Assembly (NCBI GenBank): GCA_963070105.1
Contig: OY718807.1
Location: forward strand, 10,289,105-10,353,104
Direction of reading: 5' to 3'
DNA: 64,000 nt
Origin: Litomosoides sigmodontis
Taxonomy: Eukaryota; Nematoda; Chromadorea; Rhabditida; Onchocercidae
The translations under genes and the position numbers were made by a program. Below are positions 13,721 to 29,600 of this stretch, piece by piece (within the stretch, counting starts at the first letter, position 1; the number at the start of each line of letters is the position of its first letter). Below the pieces are notes generated by a model that worked only from the letters and a program-made list of their open reading frames with translations, did not search any database and had not been told where the DNA came from.

Positions 13721-14337
13721 TTTCTCGTTCGTTCCACCACCGCATTTCACCCTTTTAAATCAAGCAGCATGAATGCTAGCGGTGGAATTTTCACATTTAT
13801 GTTGCTTAGAATTTCAAAATTATTACTGCTGAATCATCCCATCCCATCATAAGGTGCACCTGCTTTTGTATCCATAATGTTTATGTAATTTAATCAAACA
13901 CATCGTCAGCTGAATAAATAAATACTTCGAAATGTGATGGCGGTGAAACCTTTTCGGGGCAACGTGACAGATTGGCAGCAAAGCGTATGAGTGAACCTCC
14001 TCCTCGTTCTTCTTGAACCACGTACCGATCCTACCTTAACAACCACCGACACTCCTGCTGCAGATGTGAAGCTACCTGCTTCTTTCCAGCTTCACAGCGT
14101 AGTGATGCATCCATGCACATCGCGGGAACCCACCCGACCACTTATCAAATTATCGGATTAACCACTCCACCAAATTGCTCTTTTATTTACGGAACGCAGA
14201 GACTGTATTGATGAGATTTATCAAAGAGGATGTGCAGCAGGTTATGCAGAGAGAGAGAGAGACAGAGAGAGACAGAGACCGAAAGGTGCACGGTGCAAGG
14301 GAGCAATCTGCGAAAACAGTGAAGGTAAGTAGTAACG

Positions 14338-15214
<877 letters not shown>

Positions 15215-16206
15215 CAGTAACGACGACAGTAACAAATTTCTATCGCCTGCAGTACGTGGTCCATTTACCGTAACCTCCCTTCGTTGTCACTCGGAGAGGA
15301 CGGAAAAGGGGATAATTACAACTACTACACACTCTGCCAACAATTTCTATGCATATAACTTACTCTCTGTTGCAGTGCAGCGGTCACATTGCAACCTATT
15401 CGAAATCTCATTCGGATGCCGTAAAGAGTATATGGGACGGCTTACTTGATCAACGAGTAACCAACCAAACACGCATATCGCGTTGACGATTTCACGCAAC
15501 GAAGGGAGGTTACAGTGATTTGGAATTGAAATAAGCGTCAACCGAAACAGGCTTTCCATTTTCTCTTTTAAATGGTCAATTTTGAGGCATAATTTAGAGG
15601 GTTTGACAAGCAAAACAAGCTAATACGAATTTCCAAATCGAAGCCGACCGACCGTTTCCTCCCACCATCCAAATTGGGTCACGTTTCTTTACAAATCCTT
15701 CCTTTCTTTATCCATTTGACAAACGACTGAAGAAGTAAGTGCGAAGTCTTCTAAGGTACCTCCTACACCTACCTCTACGTCCTGCTCATTTTCATTGACA
15801 GCATACAGACGTTAAATTTTGCTAGTATTTTTCGCAAAGGTAGAGTAGAGGAGAACTGAAATTACGCTTTCCAAAACAGTAAGTATAGTGCTACAGTCGA
15901 ATAATCGACAACATTCTGTTAGAGCGAGTGAAAGTAACTGCTCAAGGGCGAGTGAGTGGATTCAACGGGGAAAGAAGAGAGCATCTGTAGCTCCAAAATT
16001 TCACATTATACAATCTGGTGATGAAGTAGTCCAACTACAGCTAAATGTAAGTCTAATTTGATTCGGCGGAGGGTTCCGACTTTAGACAGATTTATGTAAT
16101 CCGATCCGTTCCTTAGAGGTGCGGAAGAGTATTTCGAAATGAATGTATCAATTGCTGGCTGGTCAGAGTTGTAAATAGAAACATCACATATTGCTGCCAT
16201 AACTGT
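15215..16206. other. Unique spacer between two giant microsatellites
   Basis: About 1 kb of ordinary-looking non-coding sequence. I see no exon, RNA gene or repeat worth naming. Confidence 0.45.
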
Positions 16207-17257
16207 TTGTTATTATTATTACTTTTATTATTATTGTTATTATTTATTATTATTTATTATTATTTATTATTATTTATTATTATTTATTATTATTTATTAT
16301 TATTTATTATTATTTATTATTATTTATTATTATTTATTATTATTTATTATTATTTATTATTATTTATTATTATTTATTATTATTTATTATTATTTATTAT
16401 TATTTATTATTATTTATTATTATTTATTATTATTATTTATTATTATTTATTATTATTTATTATTATTTATTATTATTTATTATTATTTATTATTATTTAT
16501 TATTATTTATTATTATTTATTATTATTTATTATTATTTATTATTATTTATTATTATTATTTATTATTATTTATTATTATTTATTATTATTTATTATCATT
16601 TATTATTATTTATTATTATTTATTATTATTTATTATTATTTATTATTATTTATTATTATTTATTATTATTTATTATTATTTATTATTATTTATTATTATT
16701 TATTATTATTTATTATTATTTATTATTATTTATTATTATTTATTATTATTTATTATTATTTATTATTATTTATTATTATTTATTATTATTTATTATTATT
16801 TATTATTATTTATTATTATTTATTATTATTTATTATTATTTATTATTATTATTTATTATTATTATTTATTATTATTATTTATTATTATTTATTATTATTA
16901 TTTATTATTATTATTTATTATTATTATTTATTATTATTATTTACTATTATTATTTATTATTATTATTTATTATTATTATTTATTATTATTATTTATTATT
17001 ATTATTTATTATTATTATTTATTATTATTATTTATTATTATTATTTATTATTATTATTTATTATTATTATTTATTATTATTATTTATTATTATTATTTAT
17101 TATTATTATTTATTATTATTATTTATTATTATTATTTATTATTATTATTTATTATTATTATTTATTATTATTATTTATTATTATTATTTATTATTATTAT
17201 TTATTATTATTATTTATTATTACTATTATTATTATTACTATTATTATTATTACTAAT
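16207..17257. repeat. Nested ATT/ATTT satellite: 10-bp unit switching to 13-bp unit
   Basis: The left 600 bp is about 60 tandem copies of the 10-mer TTATTATTTA, with isolated 13-bp units near 16430 and 16550. From about 16845 the unit becomes the 13-mer TTATTATTATTTA for about 29 copies. It ends in ATT with a few ACT units. The sequence is almost pure A+T. The open frame of Leu, Ile and Tyr through it is an artefact. Confidence 0.93.
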
Positions 17258-20200
17258 TATTATCAGCTGATTCTTAAGAAAACTTTAAGAATGAAGTGCG
17301 CCTCGAAATGAAAGTTCAATAAAACTTTCACGAGAGCAACGTAATGGCGGCGAGAGGATCGCAGAAGTGCTTTAGATGTTAGCAAACAATCTACTTCACA
17401 TCCGATCTGCGTGAACGAAGAGAATGTTATCTGAACGAGAAAGAGTCCCTGGTTCCAGTTCCAGTGGTGGGTGGAATTGCCACACCTAATTGTAACGAAG
17501 CCAATTCATGCAACTGGTGCTGCAGAAAACATCGTACCAAGAACTTAGTGAAATGAGTATTAAATTTTAAAATTTGTCGAGAGTTATTGCAAATCGCGCA
17601 GTATTTTGACACTCCTTATTCTTCACCTGAAATTAGTATTCTGAGAAGCAGAACGACTTTCACCTAGCAATCTTTCCGGTTGCGCATCTCCCTTAAAAGT
17701 GTTGGGAAAACCGTCCGAAACTTCGACAAACCTTCTTACATTGCCGAACTATCGAGAAAGCAACCTTAAACTGGAAATAGAAGAAAATGCAAACGCCTCT
17801 TCATCTCTTCTCCAGAAATCTGCCAAAAAGGAAGCGGCAAGCAAGATTTCTAAACTGCACAATGAAGAGGAGAGCAGGAGAGATTGCGAGAAGGCATGAT
17901 GCGGAGGTATGATTTTTGGTACTATAGTAAGTATTAAAATGTCATAGCAACCTGTCCAAGCAAAACACAAACCTCATACCATCCCTTCTCCTCTCTTCTC
18001 AGGTATATGCCACTAATTAACCACTGACTACAATTTACCTCATTAATCAAGCTAATGATGTTGTTGCTCGCTGCTAGACAGAAACGCTAGAAACGATTTC
18101 AAAACTACTCAACGCTACTCCGACCGCAGCAGCGTATAACAATGATCCTTCATCAAACAAAAATGACTGATAATAATCAGATTATCTCTCCCTGCAACTA
18201 TAACATATCATTAGTGATTGGTTCGGAGATAATTGCATCACATAGCCACCGGATATTTACCTTTCCTTACACTCTGTGGCTAGAAAGATTGATGAAATTG
18301 AAGTGAGAAAAACACTGTTTTAAAATCGCTCCAAACAAACAGTAAAGGAGAGGAAGGAAGAATTACTGAAATGTCAACCTTTGACGCCGATCCTTTTTCC
18401 GTTGTCTTGTCAGACTAGTGCTCACTCCTGAAATTATCAGGATAAGATGAGAAGCAAAGCCACGTCGTGTCGTCCATTCTTGTTGGCTACTTCAGCTCAA
18501 CCTTGTCCTCATAGCTTTTCCTGGTTTTTAACAGCAGTCATCTCATTTCGCATTATTGCACGCATGGATAGTTTTAAAATTAAACTTTCTTCAAATATTA
18601 AATTTTCAGCATGAGCTGCAAATGAAGAACATTACCCTCCCTCTTCTTTCCCTTGTTTGATCGTTTCAGCAAAAACGACGGTCCAAACCAGATGGATTCA
18701 CTGCGAAAAAGTAAAGAACGGAAAGGACAAAATTACTTGCAAGAGAAATTCATTCATAGTGAAATAATATTTTTTAAAATTCCAACCAAATTTAGTTATT
18801 TGAAAATTTTACCGATCTATCGCAGAGGGATACATTAGAAGTAGGAGTTGTTGTATCCTCTGTAAAGTCTTAGCTAGGAAATCTAATAGAATCGCAGCGC
18901 GCCTCTTTCTTCTAAATCCAACTCTTTCGGATGGGTTCGATTGGAGAATTCGCCCTTTCTTTCATCTTTCATTTTATTGCTGGAAACTCTGGAAAAAGCT
19001 GCCAGTTTTGCAGGAACCAGAAATTTCTGCTTTACACATCGGATTTACGAGTCTCACCTTGCCGAAGGAAGTGTCCACCATGAAATGGGCTGACCTGGTT
19101 CTGGCCTTACCCACACAAAAAGAAGGAAGCATGTTGGAATCAACCAACATTTCACCTCGTCGTGGACAGCATTCGGTTCGCACCTGTGGAGGAGGCAAGA
19201 GGTAGGGAAAGAATGGTCGCACCAGCAACAGGCACTGACCCTAAGCGGCGAGGGAAGTAAGCACGCTTGGACTGTTATTCAGATCGGCGGCTGAAAGTAA
19301 GATAAAGTGTGGAAGGAAGTAAGTTATTGTTTGCTATCAATCTTCGCAAAATGTCCAAAAGCTTTCAGTGATGTCACCGTCATGTCATGTCATCCGTCCC
19401 TCCTTCCAAACTGCTGCTAACTGCCAGGTTGCTCGTTGGTTGGCTGATTGCCTGACTGGCTGTTGCGCTAGGTCTGCTAACGGCAATGTGGTGAGCTGAT
19501 CTTCTGGCGGCGGATTGTTAGAGTCAAGAAATGCAAAAATCAGGCCTTCCTGTACGGACCTGTTTAGTGGAAGTTGGGGGCACAGGGACGTGGACGTGGA
19601 CGTGGGCTATAGTTAAGCGGTACGTTGCTGTCGAATTGATTGATTTCTCACTGGCTTCAGCGCGCATCATCCTTCGTCCATCCCACTGTGCTCTTCCTCA
19701 GGCTGATTTTCAAAATTTCTACCAAACTGAGGTAGGTGCACACAACACTTTCTCAAATTGCTTGATAGCTCTTCATTACTATTACTATATTGCAGGTGTA
19801 TAACTACTACCGCAGGCAAACTCAGAGAACGGAAGCCCCAGGATGGGGAGAGGCATCAAATATCCATTACCCTCACAAGAATCTCGCTATTCAAAGTATC
19901 CATCCTTTGCAGTTTCTTAAGTGAGGGATTTCGCAGTGTTCTCTTGACCATCGTACACCATCTTCCCCTTGCTCGCCTCACGGAACACTACAGCACCACG
20001 GAATTACGAATTCCTTCTAGCAATGACAAGAATTTCATTTCAAAAATAAGTTTTGGCGGCTAAATGACTTATGTTAAAGGAGGCGGCTACGTTGGAAGTT
20101 TGCACCGCTTAGGAGTTACGACGTTAATTATGTACATGTAACGGGTGGAAACTTCGACGGGTGATTGTGCTACGTTTATTGGCCTGAGTCTGGTGGCGCT

Positions 20201-23057
20201 TGGTGGCGCTTACATCAATGATTTTGCGTTACTTCAGGTAAACAGCAATCACTGTGAGGTGGCCTTCAAAAAGGCGAATTTATTACCAATGTTAATTACT
20301 TTTTGCTCGTGAACAAGTCATTACCACCCGCCTTTTAGTCCTTTTCAAGAGGCCACATCAAGTGGACACACCGCTAATAGTCTTCCTTCTTCACTTCCAA
20401 TGACAACCACTTAATGGCCATCATTGTTTCTTTTCTGTGCAACAGCTAGAAAGTTGTTGGATGAAATTCATCCTTCCCAAACTTTCACAGCTGCTTCATT
20501 GCAGCTAAACGGCCAGAACTACCTGGAAGGTATTCCGAAATCCAACTCACTGAACAGTCGGAACCATTGAAAAGAATCACAGGGTGATCTGGCAGAGCGC
20601 TTCGCTTCGTTGACTCAATAAATGTTGGGAGCGAACGATAATTTTGAAGTTTCAAAATTCTAAACAACAGGAAAATTATTACTGACCTGTGCTGTTGTAG
20701 GTAAACGGAGAGAGGAGAGAATTTCGAATGCTCCTTTTTCTGTCTCGAACAATAGTAATAAACAGCATTTTGGTACAAGGAAACGGACGATGGTGAATAT
20801 TGTGACGATGAGCGCTACTAATGACCATTGCATGACCCAAATTGTCCAATCATCAAATTAATTTCAAAAAATTAATTAGCCAGAAAATCGAACCGTTACT
20901 GTGATTCGAAGTAATGGGAATAGGCAGATAAACGGACAATGGACAGCAACCACTTATCCGAGTTCCAAAACAACAGGGGCAGGAAACAGTTCAACGAACC
21001 CGAAACACGCCTTAGCACTTCACGGACTGTGCAGGTCATCTGCTAGAGTAGAAGTGAGAAAGGCCGTTGTCATCATTTATTATTTTCTTATCAAGTGAGC
21101 ATTGTTGTATGCACGCACGATACTTAAATTTCAAAACAGCTTGCTGCTCGTAACTTGCTGAAACCGATATCAATCTTGATCACTCTCCCACTTGACACTT
21201 AGCGTAAATAACGTTCAAGGACATCAATTTTGCTACAACGGTAGAAATAAATAACACTGATGAAATGATAATGATCGTTAACGTCAACGGAAACGCTAAC
21301 GGAGGTGGCAAAATTCGAAAACGAAGCAATTAAACGAATGTACTTTAGCCCATGAGTATGCTTCAGTCACTCCTCACACATTTGACGCGTCCCACGTACT
21401 CCAGTCCACTCTCTTTAGTGACGGGCGGGCGCAATTAGCTCCGCAAATACAGCTGTGTGTATGTACACGTATAATGTGTGTGTACGCCACTTTCTCACTG
21501 TTGTATCTATCATTCGACAAGAACGTGACATGGAAACGGGCAAATTAGAAAATTGAAAGAAAACAAAGTGCCCGCGTTACAGTAATTCCCACAATTTCCT
21601 TTCACAGTAAACAGTGATAGTGATGAAAGTGGTGGAGCAATTATTATTGGTTGGAGGAAGCGCACGAGTGGAACGAACTGTACTGAATTGAATTGAGTTT
21701 GGAAGGGAGAGGAGAGGAGTGAGAGATGTACTTCCCCTCACATGGAGTAGTAGGTGTGATGTGAATTACGCAATAACTGAAGAGATGCAAGCGTAGCGAT
21801 GGAACAGGTTCTCCTGGATCAGGAGCACCAGCCTCAGTAACAATAACGGTGCTGCAGAAGAAACGGTCCTGAAATGAAGGGCCAGTTCGGAAGTGGCCAG
21901 AAGAAGGAAGAGTGTGCTTGGACAGCGAGAGCGAAAGGATTAACTGATTGAGGAGGAGAAGGGAAGGAAGGAAGGAAGGAAGGAAGAATTAAGGGATCAG
22001 TGACAATCGGAGAGATTACCGTAGAAAGGAAGAGACTTCGCTCAGGACCGCTTCTAATAAGTCCTGCTTCAAGTGCTCTCTTTGAGGAATTCAGCGCAAG
22101 GAGACTAATTGCACACGATTTACCTGTCGCAGCGATCACATCAATAAATAGGGTAGCAGGAGTGACAGGCAGTTTCACTAATTCATCCTCTAATTCTACC
22201 TTTTTTCCACTTCGTTGTCGAACGCTTATCGCTTATCGCTTGTCCACCACAACTATAGTTACCACTAACTATAGTTTGTTGTCGGGGGCAACAGCTAATC
22301 GCTAAACTTTCCATTACTCTCCACGACATTTCTCGTTCCGGAAACTCTGAGAGAAAGGTTCCGAAAGTGAAGCAAAATGGCATAAAATTTGAAATGCTGC
22401 CTAGATTCCCAGCAATTATCCTCTGCAACCCCACCACCACTAACCTCTCTCCCTCCCTCTCTCTCTCTCTGTGCTGGGAGAGAGGAGAGATGATGGATGA
22501 AGGAGACAGGGCATACAAGCTGCTAACGATTTAATGATTGATATAGAGACATCATCATATCATGTATTATGTTGTACATGCTAGCAAAACGTGTATGGCG
22601 GCGATGGCAAGTGTTTTTCGCAACAAACAATCCTCGATGAAAGGGAAAGTTCAAAGGTCATCATCCATCGTTCATTGCAATTGCATCGCATAATCCGTTG
22701 CAATGAAAGGGATAACATAAGTAAACGACACGAGCTGCTATTACTGGATGGGCGGGGATGAGAGCAAGCTTAATTGAATTGACGATTGTAACTGACCCAC
22801 CACGTTTGCTGAGTCGATAAATAATTGGGAGAAAGGAAGAAAAGAAGACAGATCGAGTGCTTGTAGGCTTAGCCTGGATACACACCACGATACCACACGC
22901 ACCTCTTTTCCCTTTCGCGCGCCCTCTCCTTACTTCTATTTTCAGCCACAATTTCACGCTGACAAAGCTTTTACAAATTTCACTATTTATTTAAATCGCC
23001 GCCCAGTCATGCCATGCCTTCCCTCTCGGATGCATGTGTGCATCATTCGCACAAATA

Positions 23058-23106
23058 TTGTAGCTAAGTAAGTAGGCAAGTAGGTAGGTAAGTAAGTAAG
23101 TAAATA
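23058..23106. repeat. (AAGT/AGGT)n tetranucleotide tract
   Basis: About 12 tetramers of AAGT with AGGT variants. Confidence 0.65.
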
Positions 23107-24998
23107 AGTCAGTGAGCGAGCAGTGATAGCTGGTGGTAATGAGTAGTAGCTAGCGGAAGGAAAGGTAGGAGGAATTCAATTCATTCCACTAAGCAAATAT
23201 ATATAATTCCATTTCTATCTTTTTAATAAATTCCAATTTAATCAGCTGCCGAGCGGATGAAACTGTTGAGGGAGAGGTGGAGACAGATGCATGCACCTAT
23301 GAAATTCCATAAAAAATTTATCGATTTATCATGGATGATAGAGAAAAGGTTTTCTGCGACTAACAATGAAAGTGCCGCCCGTACCGGCCGGTGGAGATGA
23401 AGAAGAAAGCAATGGCTCCCGTCAAATCACTCCAGTTAGCTTGAAAGCTGAATTTCCTTTTAAAGAATTGAAAATAGGAGGATCATAACTTTATGCGCCA
23501 ATTGCGCACTGCTTGTGCAAATACCACTGCGACTAGGATTTACAAGTACAATTCAATTTCAACCGTAAAAAACAGCGGTTCATAAATTTTCACTCACTTT
23601 ATGTTACATAAATTTTACGGAATTCAATAGCGGGAAACGATCGACTGTAAGCAACTGATTAGCTTGGACAGCGACCAAGTCCCGCTTCTCTCTTAAAAAG
23701 CGAAGAAGGAACCATCTGCAAATCTTAAACAGCTCATGGAGCAACGCAATTTGAAGGCGCTCACTATCACTGGGGCGTAGTATAGTAGCTTCGGACAGAA
23801 AGAAGCTTTCTGCACCACCTACACCTCTCAAGAAAAAAACATCATAAGTGAGAAGGCTAATAATTCTGAATGATAATTAACAAGGATACATGGGCTATGA
23901 TGACCTAGTAGTCCTCAATGACCTCACTTGAGCACGTTTTAAAAGCGGGGGTGGCTGAATTGTGCAGGAGAGATGTCGATGACGAAACACATCCCACATC
24001 ACATGGAAGGGAAAAGAGGACCTGCCTAGTTGTGATAAAGGTATGAAGTTGGATGAGAGATGAGGAGAATCCCTTTCCGATGAATGTGTAGAAATCAAAA
24101 TCAGGAAGGGAGAGCAGGAGGTGCAAGGGTCATTTTCGTTGAAGAAACCTGTGAGCAACTAAGTGTGGATGGATGGGTGGGTGGGTCTGGGAACTGATTT
24201 ATTTATTTATTTATTTCTGATGCAAATCGCAGCAATTAGGAGATGAGCCCAATATGATTAGAACCATCAGAAATTAATTGCCAATTATCATGCTTGCCCG
24301 CTTAATTAAATTTCTCCAGCAGGAAGCCGGAATGCACCGAATAGATTAAATGTCCTATCGATTACAGCACCCGATGGATGGACACCTCCGCCGACGAACA
24401 GTGTAGCTGTAGATGAGTGGAGAATGAAGCAAGCGGGTGCAGAAGCGGAATGACACCTACAATTAGGCGCGGCACTCACTCCAAAGTTGGTGGCGCTCCT
24501 AAATCGCATAGCGGAAAAATATCAGCGGCACTGGTCTTCCGCTACCTGCTCAAGCCCTCTCGCCTCCATCCCACCACTCTTCACAAAATTTGCCTCACTT
24601 TTTAAAGAAGCAGTCAAAACACTCTCCCTACACACCTGCCAGCACTCTATTACGTATTTCAGGACACGAAATTACGAAATTTTCAATGAAATCAGGAAAC
24701 ATTTCAATGCCACACTCTGAGGGCAATTAAGTGCACAGTAACTCAGTCAATATCCTATCTGGGAGCTCTCCACTGTCGCCCACTGGCCGAAAATTGTCTC
24801 AGTCCTCCTCAACAAGTCTCAGGATTTTTCTTCCACTTCCTTTCTGGTGATTAGAGCGATATTAAAAAAATGAAATTATTAGCAAAGGATAAATCAGATA
24901 AATTAAAAATTAACTGTCATCGATTTGTGTCATCCTGACTGGTAACCGCGTTTCTCAAAGGTATCACGAAATTAAATGTTCCAGAGCAAGGGAGAAGG

Positions 24999-25005
<7 letters not shown>

Positions 25006-25032
<27 letters not shown>
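25006..25032. repeat. (GA)n microsatellite
   Basis: About 13 GA units. Confidence 0.85.
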
Positions 25033-25039
<7 letters not shown>

Positions 25040-26527
25040 GGTGTAATCAAGGCACTGAGGCTATAATTGTGCATACTGGTGGCCGGTTTTGGTAAGACTG
25101 CTGCTGCGAAGAACGGCGATTAATTACATTTCAAACTGCTTCAGTATTTAGCTTAAGTGGGGCGTAGTAAATTTGGGTGACAACCATACTGCTGGAAATG
25201 TGTAACGCACGCGTTGCCGCCACTGTCTATAATAGAAGCAGCGCTTGCGCATGCCATACTGTTGCCAAAACATTCGCTGATTGATTTCCAGCCAATTAAT
25301 CAATCTGCTTGCAACTGAAACTTCAGACGTGGATTTCCTGCAACAAGAATTCAAAGCACGCGAGAAGTCTTGCATGTGACACCGTTAGCAGTAATAACCA
25401 CCAGCTGAACTGAACTTCAACCTTCTTAATTGCTGATAGTGACAGTGAATAGCGTGGATTTCCCAGCCACGCTTTGCCCTAGCAAATAACCATACAGTTT
25501 AATCTCATTCAATTACCAACAGCAGCAATTTTCCTCCTTTTTTCCACTTTACATTGAGGAAAAGTCCTCGTCGCTTACTGGAAGGAACGACAACACGAGC
25601 GCATGTTGGGCAATCAGCTCATTTACGCGTGACAAACGCGTACTGCCGTGTGGCGCTCGAACTAAATGAGCTAAATAATGGCTCTCAAAATATTTACCTG
25701 ACTGAGGCACACTTCACTTCTAGCTCGAGATACTACAGGCAGAAATTTTTTGGAGAGCTGGCTGGAGAATGAGCATACGTGCAATGGCGCTCAGCGGCAA
25801 GAAGAGCTTCCGGTGCCTGCCTCTTCTACTTTCCGGGAGAAAATGAAAGAAAGATTTGCAAATAAATGAAAAAGGAGGATCGCAACATAATCCATCCATA
25901 CGTCAGGCTTCGCCAACTGACAATTAGCTTGACAGAAAGATTCAGACAATGAATGATAGTAGTACGTTCACGTGGGTACATGCACGTCTCGTGTGCGCCA
26001 TGGCTGAGCTAGCGGAACGGAACGCTGAACTATTCGCTTAAACGAACGGGGGAATCACTTGGGATTTTGACATATGCACAAGCAGGAAAGATGTAAAACT
26101 GCAGCGTGAATAAATTAATTGTCGTAATTTTTTTACTTCTACCTACTACTACTACTACCTAAGTGTCCTGAGTGAGAGAGATGAAAGGAGCAATTGCGCT
26201 GCTTGGATGACAACAAGCATTAAATTAAATGGCGCATATGGAAGGAATAAATAGATTGTGTGTGGAAGGAATCATCCAAAGATCCATTAAAATATTATGA
26301 TTATGTTTTTTAAATATTATTTGATTTATAGCTCCAACAAACGCTACATCTTTGAGGCAAACATAAAGTGAATGATTTTATTATAACTATTCATGTTCCA
26401 TTTGCCTACTCATCCATCCATCCTTCACCGAATGGATTTCCATTTCCAAACGTTCTTCCCACCCGCCCATGATAGTAGTTTCATAAACAAAATTACATGG
26501 AAAAGCAAATCGCAGTAGTGATGTTAA

Positions 26528-26529
<2 letters not shown>

Positions 26530-26558
<29 letters not shown>

Positions 26559-26600
26559 ACCACCAGCAACAGCAACAGCAACAGCAGCGGCAGCAGCAGC
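26530..26600. repeat. (CCACCG)n and CAG/CAA triplet tract
   Basis: Hexamers of CCACCG followed by AGCAAC triplets. It is open for polyPro and Ala-Thr on the plus strand but has no gene context. Confidence 0.7.
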
Positions 26601-29600
26601 GACAACAACAACGGATGATGGCAGCAACAGTGTCGCTGCGTGCCTAAGAAGCGGAAATTGCTTCCGGAAATTTCTACTCCTTTGGACCGGTACCGACAGT
26701 GGCGATTTGCTTATCAATCACCTCTCTCACACTCTCCACAGGCAATCCCAACTCCTTCAATCAATCCAATCGTCGCTAACCCTAGCAATAAAACAAATTT
26801 CATTCGAGAGGTAGTTTTCGCTTGCAGCTTCATGGACAGCAACAATGGAGCCTCGTTTTACTGATGCATGCGTAATTGTTGCATGCGTGCCGAAAACAAA
26901 GTTTAATTGGACTAAAAAAGTTGTGTTGCAGCAAAACCGTTCGCAAAACAAATCTAAATCATCCGCAACGTCGCCTAAATCATTAAGAGATGGTAGTGAT
27001 CGACCTCGCAACTTTCATCTATGTGATGTGATGTAATTAGTTTTAATTCGATGCTCGAAGATGGATTCGGAACGAAGGATTCCTTCCACTGGTCGTTGCA
27101 CAGAAAGATAACACAACGGATTTGGACTAGGGCACGAAATGAAGAGGGACAGACGAAGAAATAGGGGTGTTCCTCAATGGAGGGTTAACAAATTCCTGGA
27201 AATGAGAGGAGCTAATTAGTTGAAGGGATTGAAGCGTCACGTGGCATGTGCGTGCAACTGATCACGTGATTCTTCGGTGCGGCAATGATTGTAAGTAAAT
27301 TTCAGCGGCATTGCTTCTAGCCTTCGTCGTCACATAAAAAAGATATGGGGCAGTTGCAGATGATCAAAGAGATAGAAAGCCAATGTTATTTTGTGCACAT
27401 AAAATCTTCCAAAAAGTGTAGCAGCCGAACTTCGATGATTATTTTGATGGCGGAATGCTTGCTGTAAAATTTTTAAATGTCAATAAATGTCCTTTGGCAT
27501 TTTCACAGCTAGGCTTTCTAATACTCATCACGATAAGGAGACAGACCTGTAGAACTAACTATCTTGCTTTAATTTCAACCAAATACCTCCTGACTAGGAT
27601 GTATGTTTCTTTCGGGGAAGAATACGCTAACAGGAAGAACACCTCCTCACTGATATTTTTTATGCTAGAAAAAAAAATACTGTAAGGGACAAAGGTGTTT
27701 TTAGTAAGAGAATAGATGAGGTGATGAAGTTAAATACAAATTAGCGTAATTTGGCGTCCACTTTTAACTCGGTGTCAGAGCAAACGAATTTCATTTTCCT
27801 CCATCTATCTTCCTTGCTCTTCATTTTCTCTTCTCTCTCTCTCTCTCTTTCTCACTCGCTTTTAGTTTGAAGATTGAATACAATACCGTTTTCATATTTC
27901 AACGATATATTTCATCAAAGCAGTGCGATAGCTGGTTTAATACTGTTAAAATGATAAACAACCTTATCCCTGTCCTTATCACTTGCAAGGCAATCTTACA
28001 TCTCATTTTACTTTCACTCACTTTCATGGCACGGTGCTATGGTGGCGCGTGCAATGTTTCATCTCACGCAAATGCTATATCATAAGTAACTATCACGGTA
28101 GCGCATTTGCCCATGATAGTCAAATTGGAACTTCGACATCCAAGAGATACGATTCAGGAAGATGAATTAATACGCATCCCATAGTGATCCACCACTCATT
28201 CATAACTTTTCCACTATTCCATGCCGAAATCAGGTACAGTAGAGGCGAGATTACCTAGATTCACGTTTATATTAATGATGTGAAGCGCTATAAGGTGAGA
28301 AATATCTTTGTGCTGCTTGCTCAACTGACCACGCATTGAATTGCAAGACAAATGCTCATTAAAAATTAAGTGCGTACGGAAAGAAAAGAATAATTTTTGA
28401 ATTTAAAGCACCCATAGTCATCGAAGTAAGTATCAGGTTGATGATAGTTTTGCAAATAGCTTGGCGAAAGGAGGCCAGGTGAAATATTAATCTGACGTTT
28501 AAACTTTGAACTTCAATAAGTCTAAGCTTTCTACGCACTATCTGCTTCCTGATGCTACCACAGACTTTGAGAGATGCAGTGGAGAATCTGTCCCTGTCTT
28601 CACAGGAACTCTCTTATTCTTATGTAAGCTGATATCGCGTCATAATTTGAAACCCACCAGCAGCATCTAGACCTGATTAATGACGGAATAATTACTCCTC
28701 ATGGATATTTTCTATCTTGATATTGAGGAAGAAGCGTAGCTAGCAAGGAGCAAGTTAGAGCTTGCAGAAGACATCTGCTGCTGATGGAAAAACCAAGAAA
28801 CGGAGTCGATTCGACGAGAGCAGTCAACCTTTCTCGCTGTCGATCTAACTTTCCAATGAAAATACGTCATAGCTTGGAATTTTAATAGAACTAACGCCTT
28901 TTCGCGAAATGTAATTCAGACGCCGAACACATTCACGAACACGTCTTTATCACATATCACACATTACCTGAGAGTGCCAGCACTCTTCTTGCCATCACAC
29001 AATGAATTTGTTGAGAATGCATTAGCGCGTTGTAACTGATTAACTTGCACGGACTTACCATCTATGGCTGTCCCTACCAGGTGACCGCAACAAGTAGCCA
29101 GGTGCCGAAAGGTTAAAAAACGTTGTCTTCAATATTTGTTGCAGAAGCCAGTAATCAGAATACATGCCACTTACGTAGACCTGCGAAGGATACGGTGGAA
29201 GGAAGATAAGGTGCCAGACCGACGCTCTGACATCAAACAAATAATTATATCATTTGAGATAATGAAATGGAACTAATGCTGCTGGTTCGTTGGTCGTTCC
29301 ATCATCGATCGTCCGTCCACTCATCGCCATCTGTATCGGTGCATTTGTGTACACGCATGTCGCCTATATCAGCTAATAAGCTAAGTGCTTTTTTGCCGTC
29401 CGTAATCGACTCAATTATGCATCGATTAAATGATTATTCATTAAAAGCAGTCTAAGATCTCATTTTCTTCCATTACCATTTGTCCACTCATTTCACCTTG
29501 TCTCGACCAAAAGACTCCCTCTCTCTCTCTCTCGCTTTCTCACTTTCTCGCCTCCTCTTCTGACCTCTTTCTGAGGGGAATTTTTCAAATCTAGCATGCA

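Larger units (their letters stand above)
6976..14337. other. Gene-poor region with microsatellites
   Basis: I find no exon with recognisable homology. Visible simple repeats are (GT)n at 8343-8388, (GGAA)n near 9855-9880, (AC)n at 12155-12194 and interrupted (CA)n at 12649-12710. A CAG-rich stretch at 13641-13720 is open for polySer but has no gene context. Confidence 0.5.

Noticed and set aside
16207..17256. 349-codon Leu/Ile/Tyr open frame
   Set aside because: It is the ATT/ATTT satellite, whose units lack stops in this frame.
17699..17899. 66-codon Lys/Glu-rich frame
   Set aside because: Short, no conserved motif, no matching splice partners.
29055..29240. Minus-strand frame ending at a good GTAAGT donor
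   Set aside because: A single donor is weak evidence; no acceptor-linked partner exon or domain was found.
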